In this document: one piece after another, positions 29,021 to 37,516 of the stretch | How the letters are laid out: the number at the start of each line of letters is the position of its first letter | How positions within the stretch are numbered: the first letter of the stretch is position 1 | NCBI RefSeq assembly: GCF_020911885.1 | Contig: NZ_CP087132.1 | Coordinates: 682,001 to 746,000, forward strand | Source: Flavobacterium acetivorans | GTDB taxonomy: Bacteria > Bacteroidota > Bacteroidia > Flavobacteriales > Flavobacteriaceae | Length of the DNA stretch: 64,000 nt | Direction: 5' to 3' | Made by a program: the position numbers and the translations under genes | The notes under the pieces: generated by a model | What the model was told of the DNA's origin: nothing | Seen by the model: the letters and a program-made list of their open reading frames with translations, nothing else | The model's database searches: none

Positions 29021-29215
29021 TTAAGCAACAGCTACAGACTTATCGATAACAACCTGTCCTCTGTAATACATTTTACCTTCATGCCAGTAGGCTCTGTGGT
29101 ATAAATGTGCTTCACCCGTAATTGGGCAAGTAGCGATTTGAGCTACAGTAGCTTTATAATGTGTTCTTCTCTTATCTCTTCTTGTTTTGGAGATTTTTCT
29201 CTTAGGATGCGCCAT
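29021..29215 (-). CDS. rpmF: 50S ribosomal protein L32
   Basis: 64 residues opening [22 protein letters not shown], the L32 signature. The zinc Cys residues of some L32 proteins are reduced here to a single Cys ([17 protein letters not shown]), typical of the Cys-poor version. It follows the DUF177 gene by nine bases. Confidence 0.98.
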   Translation of the reverse strand: MAHPKRKISKTRRDKRRTHYKATVAQIATCPITGEAHLYHRAYWHEGKMYYRGQVVIDKSVAVA

Positions 29216-29224
29216 TTTACTATA

Positions 29225-29773
29225 TTATTTATCCGTTAATAGTTGCTTTAATTTGTCCCAACGTGGGTCAATATTTTCTTCTTCTTTTTCTTCTTTTTCT
29301 TTTGTTTGTTCTTTTAATGTCAACTCATTCAGTTTTTCAAGAGCTTTCGTTTTTAAACTCCCGTCTTTCACTCCTGGATGAACCCGTCTTAGAGGCACAG
29401 AAAGCGCAATCATTTCATATATATACTGCGCAATGTCTATCTCAAACTCTCCAAAAGGCAAAATAAGCAATTCTTCATTGTCATTATTAAAGACCTCTCC
29501 AAAACGAACAATCAATTTCATACCTCCTTTTATCGGCATATCGAAATCCTCACTCGTAAGATCACAAGGCACATTTACTGTCCCTTTATGCTTGAAGGTT
29601 AATTCTAGCATTGTGCTTTTTTTCTCTAAAACTACATTTACTTTGATGTCTGAATTTTGAAATTCATCATAATCAAAGATTTCAAAGAACGCATTACCTA
29701 CTTGGTACTCAAATTGATGTTTCCCTAGCTTTAATCCCACAAAAGGAATTACATATTCTTTTGTCTTATTCAT
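29225..29773 (-). CDS. DUF177/YceD-family protein
   Basis: 182 residues, cytoplasmic. The DUF177 pattern is seen as GTVNVPCDLTSEDFDMPI and the later DIAQYIYEMIALSVPLRRVHPG. The C-terminus is charged and ends with DPRWDKLKQLL, a frequent family ending. It is almost always next to rpmF; in plants and Escherichia coli, members are linked to 23S rRNA accumulation. Role here is inferred from that. Confidence 0.92.
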   Translation of the reverse strand: MNKTKEYVIPFVGLKLGKHQFEYQVGNAFFEIFDYDEFQNSDIKVNVVLEKKSTMLELTFKHKGTVNVPCDLTSEDFDMPIKGGMKLIVRFGEVFNNDNEELLILPFGEFEIDIAQYIYEMIALSVPLRRVHPGVKDGSLKTKALEKLNELTLKEQTKEKEEKEEENIDPRWDKLKQLLTDK

Positions 29774-29863
29774 TTCAACAAAATTTTACCCCAAACTTCG
29801 GGAGTGCAAAGATATAAAATTATTGCAAAACTAATAATCTTATTTATAATTTTTTACCTGCTT

Positions 29864-30907
29864 CTATTTTTCTCTAACTTTTAGCGGTTTTTGACTGATT
29901 TCTGCATACTGCGCCCTGGAACGATAAATATCCAAACCAAGATAAACTGCTTCTTTAAAAGAATTATAGTCTGCAATACCCTTTCCCGCAATATCATAAG
30001 CAGTACCATGATCCGGAGACGTTCTGATTTTATCCAAACCAGCCGTAAAATTCACTCCTTTTCCAAAAGACAAGGTTTTAAAAGGAATCAATCCTTGATC
30101 ATGATAGGTTGCTATTATAGCATCGTATTTCTCATATTGTCCACTCCCAAAAAAACCGTCCGCTGCAAAAGGCCCAAAAACCATAGTCCCTTTGTCAAAT
30201 ATTTTCTTTAATGCAGGTTTCAAAACAGCATCATCTTCCTTTCCAATTACTCCACCATCTCCACAATGAGGATTGAGTCCCAAAACTGCAATTTTTGGTT
30301 TATTAATACTAAAATCCTGAATCAATGACTGTTTTACTGTTTCTATTTTCTTTACAATCAATTCTTCAGTAAGATGCGATGCAACCTCACTCACAGGAAT
30401 ATGATCCGTAAGAAGCCCCACTCTTAAACCATCCTGAACCATCAGCATAAGAGCATCTCCTTCTAACTCCTGATCTAAATAATCTGTATGCCCAGGAAAC
30501 TTAAAACTTTCCGACTGTATATTGTATTTATTAATAGGCGCCGTTACTAAAAGATCAATCAAACCTTCTTTCAAAGCTGCAGTTGCCGCCACAAATGATT
30601 TTATTGCATACTCCCCTACTTTTTCATCGTTGACTCCTAGATTCAAATCAACCCCTTCTCTCCAAAGATTTAAAACATTAATCTTTCCCGGAAGAATTTG
30701 ATCTAACTTATCAATCCCATGAAGCGCAACTGTAGAATCTAAATTCTTTTTTATAAAAGACATTATTTTCACATTGGCAAAAATAACAGGCGTACACAAC
30801 TCCAACATTCGCACATCTTCGAATGTTTTCAACACCACTTCGCTTCCAATACCGTTTAAATCTCCGATTGAAATTCCAACAATTATATTTTCTGCTTTTT
30901 TCATCAT
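29864..30907 (-). CDS. pdxA: 4-hydroxythreonine-4-phosphate dehydrogenase
   Basis: About 347 residues. ATG at 30907 or 30904 (MMKK or MKK); a GTG two codons further up is less likely. NAD-dependent enzyme of pyridoxal phosphate synthesis. Visible: ISIGDLNGIGSEVVLK, VTAPINKY, the metal-binding His of FPGHTDYL, LNPHCGDGG, YHDQGLIPFK and RTSPDHGTAYDIAG. Promoter element at 30941-30948; divergent from ribE. Confidence 0.95.
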   Translation of the reverse strand: MMKKAENIIVGISIGDLNGIGSEVVLKTFEDVRMLELCTPVIFANVKIMSFIKKNLDSTVALHGIDKLDQILPGKINVLNLWREGVDLNLGVNDEKVGEYAIKSFVAATAALKEGLIDLLVTAPINKYNIQSESFKFPGHTDYLDQELEGDALMLMVQDGLRVGLLTDHIPVSEVASHLTEELIVKKIETVKQSLIQDFSINKPKIAVLGLNPHCGDGGVIGKEDDAVLKPALKKIFDKGTMVFGPFAADGFFGSGQYEKYDAIIATYHDQGLIPFKTLSFGKGVNFTAGLDKIRTSPDHGTAYDIAGKGIADYNSFKEAVYLGLDIYRSRAQYAEISQKPLKVREK

Positions 30908-30927
30908 GACCACAAGTTATTTATTGC

Positions 30928-30935
30928 TAATTTTG
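30928..30935 (+). promoter_or_regulatory. -7 element for ribE
   Basis: TAATTTTG matches TAnnTTTG and is 30 bases before the ribE ATG. Confidence 0.5.
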
Positions 30936-30940
30936 AAGTG

Positions 30941-30948
30941 CAAATTTA
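30941..30948 (-). promoter_or_regulatory. -7 element for pdxA
   Basis: On the minus strand TAAATTTG matches TAnnTTTG, 33 bases before the pdxA start. It is five bases from the ribE element, so the two promoters overlap back to back. Confidence 0.55.
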
Positions 30949-30965
30949 GTAAAATAAAACAAGAA

Positions 30966-31553
30966 ATGTTTACAGGAATCATAGAAACCCTTGGCACGAT
31001 CCAAGAAATAAAAAAAGAGAAAGACAATATCCATATTACGATAAACTCCTCTATTACCGCTGAACTCAAAATAGACCAAAGTGTTGCCCATAACGGGATA
31101 TGCCTAACCGTGGTAGCCCTAAAAGACAACAGCTACACCGTAACAGCTATTGACGAGACGATAAAAAAAACAAATTTAGGCGATTGGAAAATCAACGATA
31201 GTGTAAATCTGGAAAGAGCTATGAAACTAGGCGATCGACTAGACGGCCACATCGTACAAGGGCATGTTGATCAAACCGGAACTTGCATAGCTGTAGAAGA
31301 AACCAATGGAAGCTGGCTATTTACTTTTGAATATGACGACACTCTAAACAATTTAACAATCGAAAAAGGCTCCATTACCGTAAACGGAGTAAGCCTAACA
31401 GTTGTCAATTCGAAAAAAAATCAATTTAGCGTAGCCATCATTCCATACACCCATGAACACACTAATTTCAAAAACTTCGAAGTAGGCACAAAAATAAACC
31501 TTGAGTTTGATGTAATTGGAAAATATGTAGCTAAATTACACAGCAACCGTTAA
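30966..31553 (+). CDS. ribE: Riboflavin synthase alpha chain
   Basis: 195 residues, starting at MFTGIIETLGTI, the invariant family N-terminus; the longer upstream frame runs through pdxA and is rejected. Two lumazine-binding repeats: the first with HNGICLTV, the second with SITVNGVSLTVV. Dismutates two 6,7-dimethyl-8-ribityllumazines to riboflavin. The start region is divergent from pdxA with overlapping promoters. Confidence 0.97.
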   Translation: MFTGIIETLGTIQEIKKEKDNIHITINSSITAELKIDQSVAHNGICLTVVALKDNSYTVTAIDETIKKTNLGDWKINDSVNLERAMKLGDRLDGHIVQGHVDQTGTCIAVEETNGSWLFTFEYDDTLNNLTIEKGSITVNGVSLTVVNSKKNQFSVAIIPYTHEHTNFKNFEVGTKINLEFDVIGKYVAKLHSNR

Positions 31554-31575
31554 AACAACATACTTAAAATTCATT

Positions 31576-31620
31576 AAAAAAAGCAAAAGCTCCAAGTCAA
31601 TTTGGAGCTTTTGCTTTTTT
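31576..31620. terminator. Bidirectional terminator after ribE
   Basis: AAAAGCAAAAGCTCCAA and TTGGAGCTTTTGCTTTT pair closely with a short loop. The stem reaches into the last codons of the convergent 79-residue gene. Confidence 0.88.
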
Positions 31621-31836
31621 TAATCTATGCTTGTAAATAGTATAAATCCCAAAGAGCGAGGCAACAATAACTAATATTAATATATTCTCATCAATAGGCA
31701 ATCCGTCCGGCGGTGCTGGAGTCTTCATAGGAGAAGCTGGCGCTGGCGGATTTCGCAAGGAAAATTTAGCCCAAGAAACAAAAACTCCCGAAAGAAAGGC
31801 AATCAAAAGAAATAATTTATTTTGGCCAATTTTCAT
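31597..31836 (-). CDS. Small two-helix membrane protein
   Basis: 79 residues: a hydrophobic N-terminal helix (about 8-24, LFLLIAFLSGVFVSWA), a Pro-rich loop (NPPAPASPMKTPAPPDGLPID), a second helix (about 50-66) and a basic tail. The Pro-rich loop between helices is a common small-protein type in Flavobacterium, sometimes labelled signal peptidase without support. No function can be assigned. Confidence 0.7.
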   Translation of the reverse strand: MKIGQNKLFLLIAFLSGVFVSWAKFSLRNPPAPASPMKTPAPPDGLPIDENILILVIVASLFGIYTIYKHRLKKAKAPN

Positions 31837-31949
31837 AATCTTGAGAATAAATAAAGATTTAAAAAAAACATGCCGTTTTTAGAAAAACAACAACAGTCAT
31901 AACAAAAGTATGATTTTTTATCATAAAAACCTGATTTTCATACGCATAA

Positions 31950-31983
31950 AAAAAGCCTTTCAGAAAATATCTGAAAGGCTTTT
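31950..31983 (-). terminator. Ancestral terminator of the tRNA now separated by the island
   Basis: AAAGCCTTTCAG and CTGAAAGGCTTT form a strong stem with an A-run to the left. It abuts the left 47-bp repeat (tRNA 3' fragment), so it was the tRNA's own terminator before the island inserted. Confidence 0.8.
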
Positions 31984-32030
31984 GTGGTCCCACCTGGGCT
32001 CGAACCAGGGACCACCTGATTATGAGTCAG
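31984..32030 (-). repeat. attL: 47-bp copy of the tRNA 3' part
   Basis: Identical to 50645-50691. It contains the 3' half of the CAU-anticodon tRNA (from the anticodon stem to the discriminator base) but is followed by unrelated sequence where the 5' half should be. This is the displaced 3' end made by site-specific integration. Confidence 0.93.
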
Positions 32031-32141
32031 TCCCTTAGATCTTTCATTTATTCTTTTTTGTTTTCAATTGCTAAGACACCAAGTGATTAGACAATTTGGG
32101 ATTTTCTTTTCTTATCTCTTTTTTACTTTTAATCTTATAAA

Positions 32142-32163
32142 TGTTTAACCTATGTTTAACCTG
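32142..32163 (+). repeat. Left tandem TGTTTAACCT pair (candidate integrase arm sites)
   Basis: Two TGTTTAACCT units with an 11-bp period. The 22-bp block is repeated exactly at 50576-50597 near the other end, in the same orientation, 111 bp inside the left att repeat. Confidence 0.7.
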
Positions 32164-32229
32164 AATAAAAATGACAATTATATAAATTTTTAAATCTGCC
32201 TTAAATTCCATTTCTATAAATTCAAATTT

Positions 32230-32622
32230 TTAATATTCCTCATTAGAATTAAAGATAAGTTTATTATCTAATATAACATCAAATTTAATTTCAAGAATTG
32301 ACCTATAGTCATAGTAGAGATATATGGTTACTACAATAAGGACTATAATGATAATTTTATTGTAGGTTTTTAAATTTGGTTTTAGCAATGACATAATACC
32401 TAAAGATACTAGAATTGCTGCAAAGAAATAATACCATAGCATTAAAAATGCAAATATTATATTCAATGCAAAATAAAGAATTGGAAGCCCAAAACAAATA
32501 CATAGGTATGCATAGATAATATTAACTGTTTTAAGTTTTATTTTGTCAGCGAATGCATTTAGTAAAAAGAACACGAGTACAACTAAGGATACTGAAGCTA
32601 AAAACAAATATAAGTATTCCAT
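32230..32622 (-). CDS. Hypothetical membrane protein (island cargo)
   Basis: 130 residues with four predicted helices (about 2-24, 34-60, 62-84 and 92-108), ending in a polar tail IKFDVILDNKLIFNSNEEY. No family recognised. It is 10 bp downstream of the lipoprotein gene on the same strand, so probably in one transcript with it. Confidence 0.65.
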   Translation of the reverse strand: MEYLYLFLASVSLVVLVFFLLNAFADKIKLKTVNIIYAYLCICFGLPILYFALNIIFAFLMLWYYFFAAILVSLGIMSLLKPNLKTYNKIIIIVLIVVTIYLYYDYRSILEIKFDVILDNKLIFNSNEEY

Positions 32623-32632
32623 TATTCATTAA

Positions 32633-33100
32633 TTATTTTAAGTATTCCACAGGCTTAATCATGTAACTACAAAACAAATCACCATTAACATCTTTATAAA
32701 TATACTCAAAAGTTACTTTAGCTTTAATTAAGGTTGCATTGTCTGGATTACTTTTTATAACATCTATTTGAGATTCTTTAAGATTCTGAATAATACTTTC
32801 AATTTCCACCTCACTTTTATCTCTCTTTTTTAAGCCAGTTATTTGATAGTTATAAACCAACTTGTTTTCTTTATCTAAATATTCAACTTTTGTAACCGTA
32901 GTTTGTTTGTCTATTGTTTTGGGAAGACTATTGTTCATAATAGAAGCAACTTGTTCAATTTCAAGTTTTGCGTCTAGAGTTTCCATTACTGGAGAATTAT
33001 TAATATCGTTTTGCATTTTGCTAGAAATTATCTTGTTGCAAGAAAAGAATACAATATAAATTAGTAACAAGCCTCCTAATATTTTAAATATTTTGTTCAT
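32633..33100 (-). CDS. Putative lipoprotein, unknown function (island cargo)
   Basis: 155 residues. The N-terminal hydrophobic stretch ends in IVFFSC, a plausible lipobox with Cys21. The body has an alpha/beta look with the YLDKENKLVYNYQITGL strand pair, reminiscent of small periplasmic domains. Unknown function. Possibly paired with the membrane protein downstream. Confidence 0.65.
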   Translation of the reverse strand: MNKIFKILGGLLLIYIVFFSCNKIISSKMQNDINNSPVMETLDAKLEIEQVASIMNNSLPKTIDKQTTVTKVEYLDKENKLVYNYQITGLKKRDKSEVEIESIIQNLKESQIDVIKSNPDNATLIKAKVTFEYIYKDVNGDLFCSYMIKPVEYLK

Positions 33101-33211
33101 GATTTTAAACTTTGAAATTACTGTTGTGTATTAGAAAATATAATATTTTAATTCTTAGTTTATATACTAATAAAATTTTATATGCTTTGTTATAGACTTT
33201 AAGGAAAAGAG

Positions 33212-33733
33212 TTAATTACAATTACTATTTATTTCCTTTAAGTCATTTACATCACTTCCTCCTAATTCAATATATTCGTCCCAGTCTTCACAAGCTTCTC
33301 TTCTTAAGTTTAAGTCATGTTTTGCCTTTCCTCTTGAAAAATAACCAGTTGGATCATCAGGAGATAAATGAATAGAAGCATCAAAATCATTAATTGCATC
33401 AGAATAATTTCCAAGTCTTAAATTTGCGGTTCCTCTATCTAAAAAAACCAAACTCTTGAAATTTTCATCAAAATTGTTAAGCTCAATTGATTTATTAAAA
33501 TCACTTATTGCATCATTGTATTTATTAAGACAAATTTTCGCATATCCTCTATAGTAATATGCCTCTCCATTGTTTGGATTACTCTTTATTCCTTTGTTGT
33601 AATCAAGAATTGCTCCTTGATAATCTTTCAACTCAAATATTTTTTTATATCCCAAATCAAGAAATTTGTTTTCTTTACAAGAATTCAGAATAAAAAATAA
33701 AGAAAATATTATAATTATATTTTTCATGCTCAT
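33212..33733 (-). CDS. TPR-repeat lipoprotein (island cargo)
   Basis: 173 residues. Signal with lipobox FILNSC (Cys19). Three to four tetratricopeptide repeats follow (AYYYRGYAKICLNKYNDAISDFNKSIEL, given in part; DRGTANLRLGNYSDAINDFDASI; YFSRGKAKHDLNLRREACEDW). Likely an envelope-anchored protein-binding scaffold. The partner is unknown. Nine bases downstream of the 153-residue exported protein gene. Confidence 0.75.
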   Translation of the reverse strand: MSMKNIIIIFSLFFILNSCKENKFLDLGYKKIFELKDYQGAILDYNKGIKSNPNNGEAYYYRGYAKICLNKYNDAISDFNKSIELNNFDENFKSLVFLDRGTANLRLGNYSDAINDFDASIHLSPDDPTGYFSRGKAKHDLNLRREACEDWDEYIELGGSDVNDLKEINSNCN

Positions 33734-33741
33734 TACGTTTT

Positions 33742-34203
33742 CTAGTTAATATCCATTTCTACATATTGCCAAATTTCTTCTTTTCCAATTGCTAATATTT
33801 TTAAATTTTTACTTCCATCTTCAAATTTAAAGGCTGGGAGACCATTTAAATTGTTTTTTAGAATTCCTAAATTATCAGAATGAAAATATGATGGAATTAT
33901 GTTATTTACCCAATCCAATTCACTACTCTGAATATAAATTACTACCCCTTCAATTTTTTGACTAGAATTATGTTTTCCAAAAGTTATAAGCCCACCCTCA
34001 CTTTTAAATGTAAATCCTGTTATTTTCTGATCATCATTTTTTGTTACTGATGGAATGTTTTTATAAATTTTTATACATTCATTATATGCTTCATCAAGAT
34101 TATTACTTGTTATAATTGTATTAAAAGTAATTCTAAATACATTCTGAGAATTAACTTGGAATGCTAGGAGATAAAAAACTATTGTTAATATTGCTTTTTT
34201 CAT
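33742..34203 (-). CDS. Exported protein of unknown function (island cargo)
   Basis: 153 residues with a Sec signal peptide (about 1-19, FYLLAFQVNSQ). The mature part has no recognised domain (ITGFTFKSEGGLITFGKHN, VVIYIQSSELDWVNNIIPSY). It leads the small exported-protein group and is followed closely by the TPR lipoprotein gene. Confidence 0.62.
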   Translation of the reverse strand: MKKAILTIVFYLLAFQVNSQNVFRITFNTIITSNNLDEAYNECIKIYKNIPSVTKNDDQKITGFTFKSEGGLITFGKHNSSQKIEGVVIYIQSSELDWVNNIIPSYFHSDNLGILKNNLNGLPAFKFEDGSKNLKILAIGKEEIWQYVEMDIN

Positions 34204-34354
34204 AAAACTGATTTTTAAAATAAATATGGTTACTAGGTAATCAACGGATGTTATTAATTGTTAAAGCCTATTTCTTTTTTATATGAAATTGTATTATTAC
34301 TTTCAAAGTAATTTCCTTTTTTAGGTATTCTATTACGGTTTTCCTCATTTTAAT

Positions 34355-34376
34355 AAAATAGTACAAATACTATTTT
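34355..34376 (-). terminator. Likely terminator of the LRR gene
   Basis: AAAATAGTA, CAAA, TACTATTTT, a perfect 9-bp stem just past the LRR gene's stop; short T-run on the minus strand. Confidence 0.55.
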
Positions 34377-34384
34377 AAATAAGC

Positions 34385-34975
34385 TTAGTTTATTTTGCAG
34401 TTGGGGGAATTACTTTTTAATTCTAAAATCTCATTTTCATCAAAAGCATAAGATTCTAGGTCATCATAATTTAAATTATTATAATGGAGTTTTAATTTCT
34501 TTAATTTTTTAAAATTACATATTGGTTTTATGGTTTTTAAAGGGTTTTCTAATAGGTATAGTTCTTCAATTTCTGTTAGCTTACTTATTGGAGTTAAATC
34601 TTCTATTAAAGAGTAATTTATATCCAAGTATTTAATTTTTTTTAGATTCTTTAGCGGCGTCAAATCTTTTGTCTTACCTTTTCCATTAATACCGCAGATA
34701 TAGATATATTCAAGATTAACACACTTTTCTAGAAAATATATATTCCCATCAAAGTAAAAATCATCAATAATTACGAATTTGATTTGTTCTAAATCTTCCT
34801 CTTTTAACTGATATATGAAATCGCGATTATTTCCATATATCTTTTTCCATAATTCAAAACAACCAACATTCTCGAAGGGATTTTCATTTCTTAATTCAGT
34901 CCTGATGTTTAACATCTCAAAAAAACTCATGTTGGTTTTATTTAGGAAGTAATTATATTTTACGTAGTTTTTCAT
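34385..34975 (-). CDS. Leucine-rich-repeat protein (island cargo)
   Basis: 196 residues without a signal peptide. From about residue 95 there are four LRR turns of about 21-22 residues (LTPLKNLKKIKYLDINYSLIEDL in part, LTPISKLTEIEELYLLENPLKTI, ICNFKKLKKLKLHYNNL), of the internalin-like SDS22 spacing. The N-terminal part is unlike a known enzyme. Small LRR proteins of this type are sometimes immunity or binding proteins; that is conjecture. It is 22 bp downstream of the 196-residue gene before it. Confidence 0.72.
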   Translation of the reverse strand: MKNYVKYNYFLNKTNMSFFEMLNIRTELRNENPFENVGCFELWKKIYGNNRDFIYQLKEEDLEQIKFVIIDDFYFDGNIYFLEKCVNLEYIYICGINGKGKTKDLTPLKNLKKIKYLDINYSLIEDLTPISKLTEIEELYLLENPLKTIKPICNFKKLKKLKLHYNNLNYDDLESYAFDENEILELKSNSPNCKIN

Positions 34976-34997
34976 TGAGTATTTCTTGTGTTAAGAA

Positions 34998-35588
34998 TCA
35001 GGCTATTCTTTTTGTGTTCTCTAAAACGACACACAAAACACCATCTTCTACATCATTTACAGTAAGCTCTTTATTAAGAATGGTATCTTTAGAAGAACAG
35101 TAATGGATCAAAGTTTTTGTCGTAATTCCTATATTTTCTGAATATTTTGATAAATTACTTAAAGCTTCTTGATTTTTGCTTATTAGGAGAGCAATTGCAT
35201 CTTGATTTTGTGGGGCTAACTTAATATTTGCTCTTTTCATAGAGTGTGAAAAAATCTCCCTGCCCAATTTTGATAGTTGGTCTTCAAAAGTAACGTAGTT
35301 CCCATTTTCATCTTCTGACATCCCATCTTTTAATTTGAATTTCAGGAGTCTTGAAAATTGGTCATCACTGTATCTATTGTAAAACTCATATATTTTCACT
35401 TCACTTAGTACTTTATCGGTGTAGCCTGCTGTATCCCAATTGTTTTCAGCATCATAATTTGAAGGTACTTCTAGGGTTTCTCTAACCTGAATAATAACCT
35501 CAAATAGTTTGTTTGACGAAGCTTTTTCATATTGATAAAGCTCTTGTCTAAAATCTGTTTTAACCTTCCAAAAGTCAAATAGTCCCAT
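34998..35588 (-). CDS. Hypothetical protein (island cargo)
   Basis: 196 residues, soluble, no recognised domain (opens MGLFDFWKVKTDFRQELYQYE; mixed helix). It is transcribed divergently from the XRE regulator and directly upstream of the LRR gene, so the pair may be regulated by that XRE protein. Confidence 0.6.
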   Translation of the reverse strand: MGLFDFWKVKTDFRQELYQYEKASSNKLFEVIIQVRETLEVPSNYDAENNWDTAGYTDKVLSEVKIYEFYNRYSDDQFSRLLKFKLKDGMSEDENGNYVTFEDQLSKLGREIFSHSMKRANIKLAPQNQDAIALLISKNQEALSNLSKYSENIGITTKTLIHYCSSKDTILNKELTVNDVEDGVLCVVLENTKRIA

Positions 35589-35662
35589 AAAATATAAACT
35601 GTCTAATGATTAAATATTGCCATATATGGCATTAACTAAAGCTAATATAACCTCTTTTTTTG

Positions 35663-35682
35663 ACTTGTCAAATATGTCAAGT
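35663..35682. promoter_or_regulatory. Palindromic operator abutting the XRE start
   Basis: ACTTGnCA and TGnCAAGT form a 20-bp interrupted palindrome, matching at 16 of 20 positions. It ends at the base before the ATG at 35683. A typical place for autorepression by an XRE protein. Confidence 0.5.
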
Positions 35683-35916
35683 ATGAAGAAGTCTGATTTG
35701 CTTAAAATTATTGGTAAAAACATACAAGATATTAGAGTGAGCAAGGGTTTGTCTCAAGTTGACTTGGTAGGTAAAATTGAAGGCAGCATTGATACAACTA
35801 ATATTTCAAGAATAGAATCTGGGAGAACCAATCCCACAGTTTATACTCTTTATAGAATAAGCGAAGCACTAGAGGTTTCAGTTCAAGATTTAGTAAGTAT
35901 ACCTTCTACAAAATAA
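35683..35916 (+). CDS. XRE-family transcriptional regulator
   Basis: 77 residues from MKKSDLLKIIGKNIQDIRVSKG. Helix-turn-helix of the Cro/CI type: QDIRVSKGLSQVDLVGKIEG and ISRIESGRTNPTVYTLYRISEAL. I choose the ATG at 35683 because a palindrome abuts it and upstream residues are not HTH-like; ATGs at 35626 and 35674 are alternatives. It is the only plus-strand gene in this part of the island and likely controls its neighbours. Confidence 0.85.
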   Translation: MKKSDLLKIIGKNIQDIRVSKGLSQVDLVGKIEGSIDTTNISRIESGRTNPTVYTLYRISEALEVSVQDLVSIPSTK

Positions 35917-35924
35917 GATTTTAT

Positions 35925-36266
35925 TCATCTTTGTTTTGGCACATAAGTTTTATTGCCATTACTGTTTATGTAATATTGACCTCCTTTTGACCCTGTGTAA
36001 ATTGTTTTTTCATTATTGTAATTTGTTACTTGGATAGAATAATCTTTAGCTTTTGTCCCAGATGTTCCCGTATAAATATTTGTATTTCCTGTAGTAGAAA
36101 AATTATCCGTATTGGTGTTATTGGAAATTGTTTTGTAATGGCCTTGAACATAAGTACCTGTACTTGGTTTTATATAACCTTGCTGATAGGTGGTTTTCAT
36201 ATTGGTCTGAGAAAACACCATCCCAGAAATAAACATAAACGTTACTAAAAATAATAATCTTTTCAT
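35925..36266 (-). CDS. Small exported protein with a C-terminal basic-adaptor-like motif
   Basis: 113 residues with a signal peptide (about 1-19, ending MVFSQ). The middle is Thr/Asn/Gly-rich, and the C-terminus reads IYTGSKGGQYYINSNGNKTYVPK. That YTGxxGGxYYINxxGxKxYV pattern resembles the small basic adaptor motif known from PBCV-type viruses and many bacterial exported proteins. Function unknown. Convergent with the XRE gene. Confidence 0.65.
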   Translation of the reverse strand: MKRLLFLVTFMFISGMVFSQTNMKTTYQQGYIKPSTGTYVQGHYKTISNNTNTDNFSTTGNTNIYTGTSGTKAKDYSIQVTNYNNEKTIYTGSKGGQYYINSNGNKTYVPKQR

Positions 36267-36346
36267 TTTGCTATACTTTTTATATTAAAGGTAGAGCAAA
36301 TGTATAGTCTAGTTGAATTCAGTTTACAGAGTTGCAAATTTGCAAG

Positions 36347-37516
36347 CTAATCATCAAATTCGGGGTCATAAACTATTTTAGGTCTTATTATTGAAATGTA
36401 TTTAAAATCATCCCCAAAAGTTCCTCCCGCTACAATAAAGTTTTTAGCATAAACCAAATCCATTTGTTTATAAAATGCTGACTTTATTCTTGAAATATGA
36501 GTGTAAATGGCTTTGCTTTCGGGCTTAACTAAGTCTTCAATACTTTGCATCATCTTATCATAATCCAATTGATTAGAAATTTTGGAATATAAATTCTCCA
36601 GTTCCTTTTTGTATTTATAGAGTTCCTTAATATTTATACCGTAAGGATTATTATAGAACAAAATGTAAACAGCTTTTGTTAAGTGACTTAACTGTATTTC
36701 TAAATTATCAAAATGAGGCAATACAATTCTGTAATCATTACTAATTGCTATGGTGTTTGTGGAATCCAGGTTGATCTTATTAACTTCATTATTCAAAATG
36801 TCTTTAAGAATTGGCAAAGCAAATAATAACTGTCCACTATTTTTTAATTCCCTTAATTGAATTTGTATATCTCTTATCTTCTCTTTAGCATCTTCATCAA
36901 GATTTTCATAAGGGTCATGTCCCTGAGTATTTCCAATCATGCAATCAGATTCCTCAATCTTCCCTTTAGCATTCTTAAAAAAGGTTGTTAAATCATTGAA
37001 GAATAATTCAGTATTACCTTTGATAGCAAAGTCATTACAATCTAAAATTGTGGTGGTATCACTATCAAAAAAGAGTAAACCACATTTAATATTTCCTTTA
37101 TAACCTATGTAATCTAATATACTTTGGTACTCTGATAGGAAAGAGGAGACATCTGGTTTTTCATTAAATAATTCTGTGATTTGGTTTGTAAAAGTTAAAG
37201 CAATATGTTTTTCAGAATAGAATTGTTTTAGATCACTTGCGGATAGATAAGGCAAATAGAATTTTAAAAGACCTCTTATGTCTTTAGGATAATCTAAATT
37301 TGATAAATAGATGAAATTTTTATCAACTTCAGCAAATTTTTTATTTAATTCTGAATGTTGATTTTTAATGTATTTATTAATCTCCGGGTTATTCTCTAAG
37401 TCAAAGAAGATAATAGCATTTTGGCTTATATTAAGGCTAGATAAGTTGTTGTTAAATTTAAAACTATCAAACTTTTCAATTCTCAAGTTTGCAAAGTAAT
37501 CCTGAAGATTGGCCAT
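36347..37516 (-). CDS. Hypothetical 389-residue protein (island)
   Basis: 389 residues, soluble, no signal peptide and no family I recognise. Segments include IIFFDLENNPEINKYIKNQHSEL, given here in part, and a helical middle (DEDAKEKIRDIQIQLRELKNSGQ). The protein is long and even in composition, so it is probably expressed. It lies between the XRE and RadC groups, on the strand of the element's core genes. Confidence 0.6.
   Translation of the reverse strand: MANLQDYFANLRIEKFDSFKFNNNLSSLNISQNAIIFFDLENNPEINKYIKNQHSELNKKFAEVDKNFIYLSNLDYPKDIRGLLKFYLPYLSASDLKQFYSEKHIALTFTNQITELFNEKPDVSSFLSEYQSILDYIGYKGNIKCGLLFFDSDTTTILDCNDFAIKGNTELFFNDLTTFFKNAKGKIEESDCMIGNTQGHDPYENLDEDAKEKIRDIQIQLRELKNSGQLLFALPILKDILNNEVNKINLDSTNTIAISNDYRIVLPHFDNLEIQLSHLTKAVYILFYNNPYGINIKELYKYKKELENLYSKISNQLDYDKMMQSIEDLVKPESKAIYTHISRIKSAFYKQMDLVYAKNFIVAGGTFGDDFKYISIIRPKIVYDPEFDD

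Noticed and set aside
30774..30965. Extension of the ribE frame into pdxA
   Set aside because: Riboflavin synthase invariably starts MFTG; the upstream part is pdxA in antisense.
31984..32030. A second tRNA gene
   Set aside because: Only the 3' part is present and the 5' half is replaced by unrelated sequence, so it is an att fragment.
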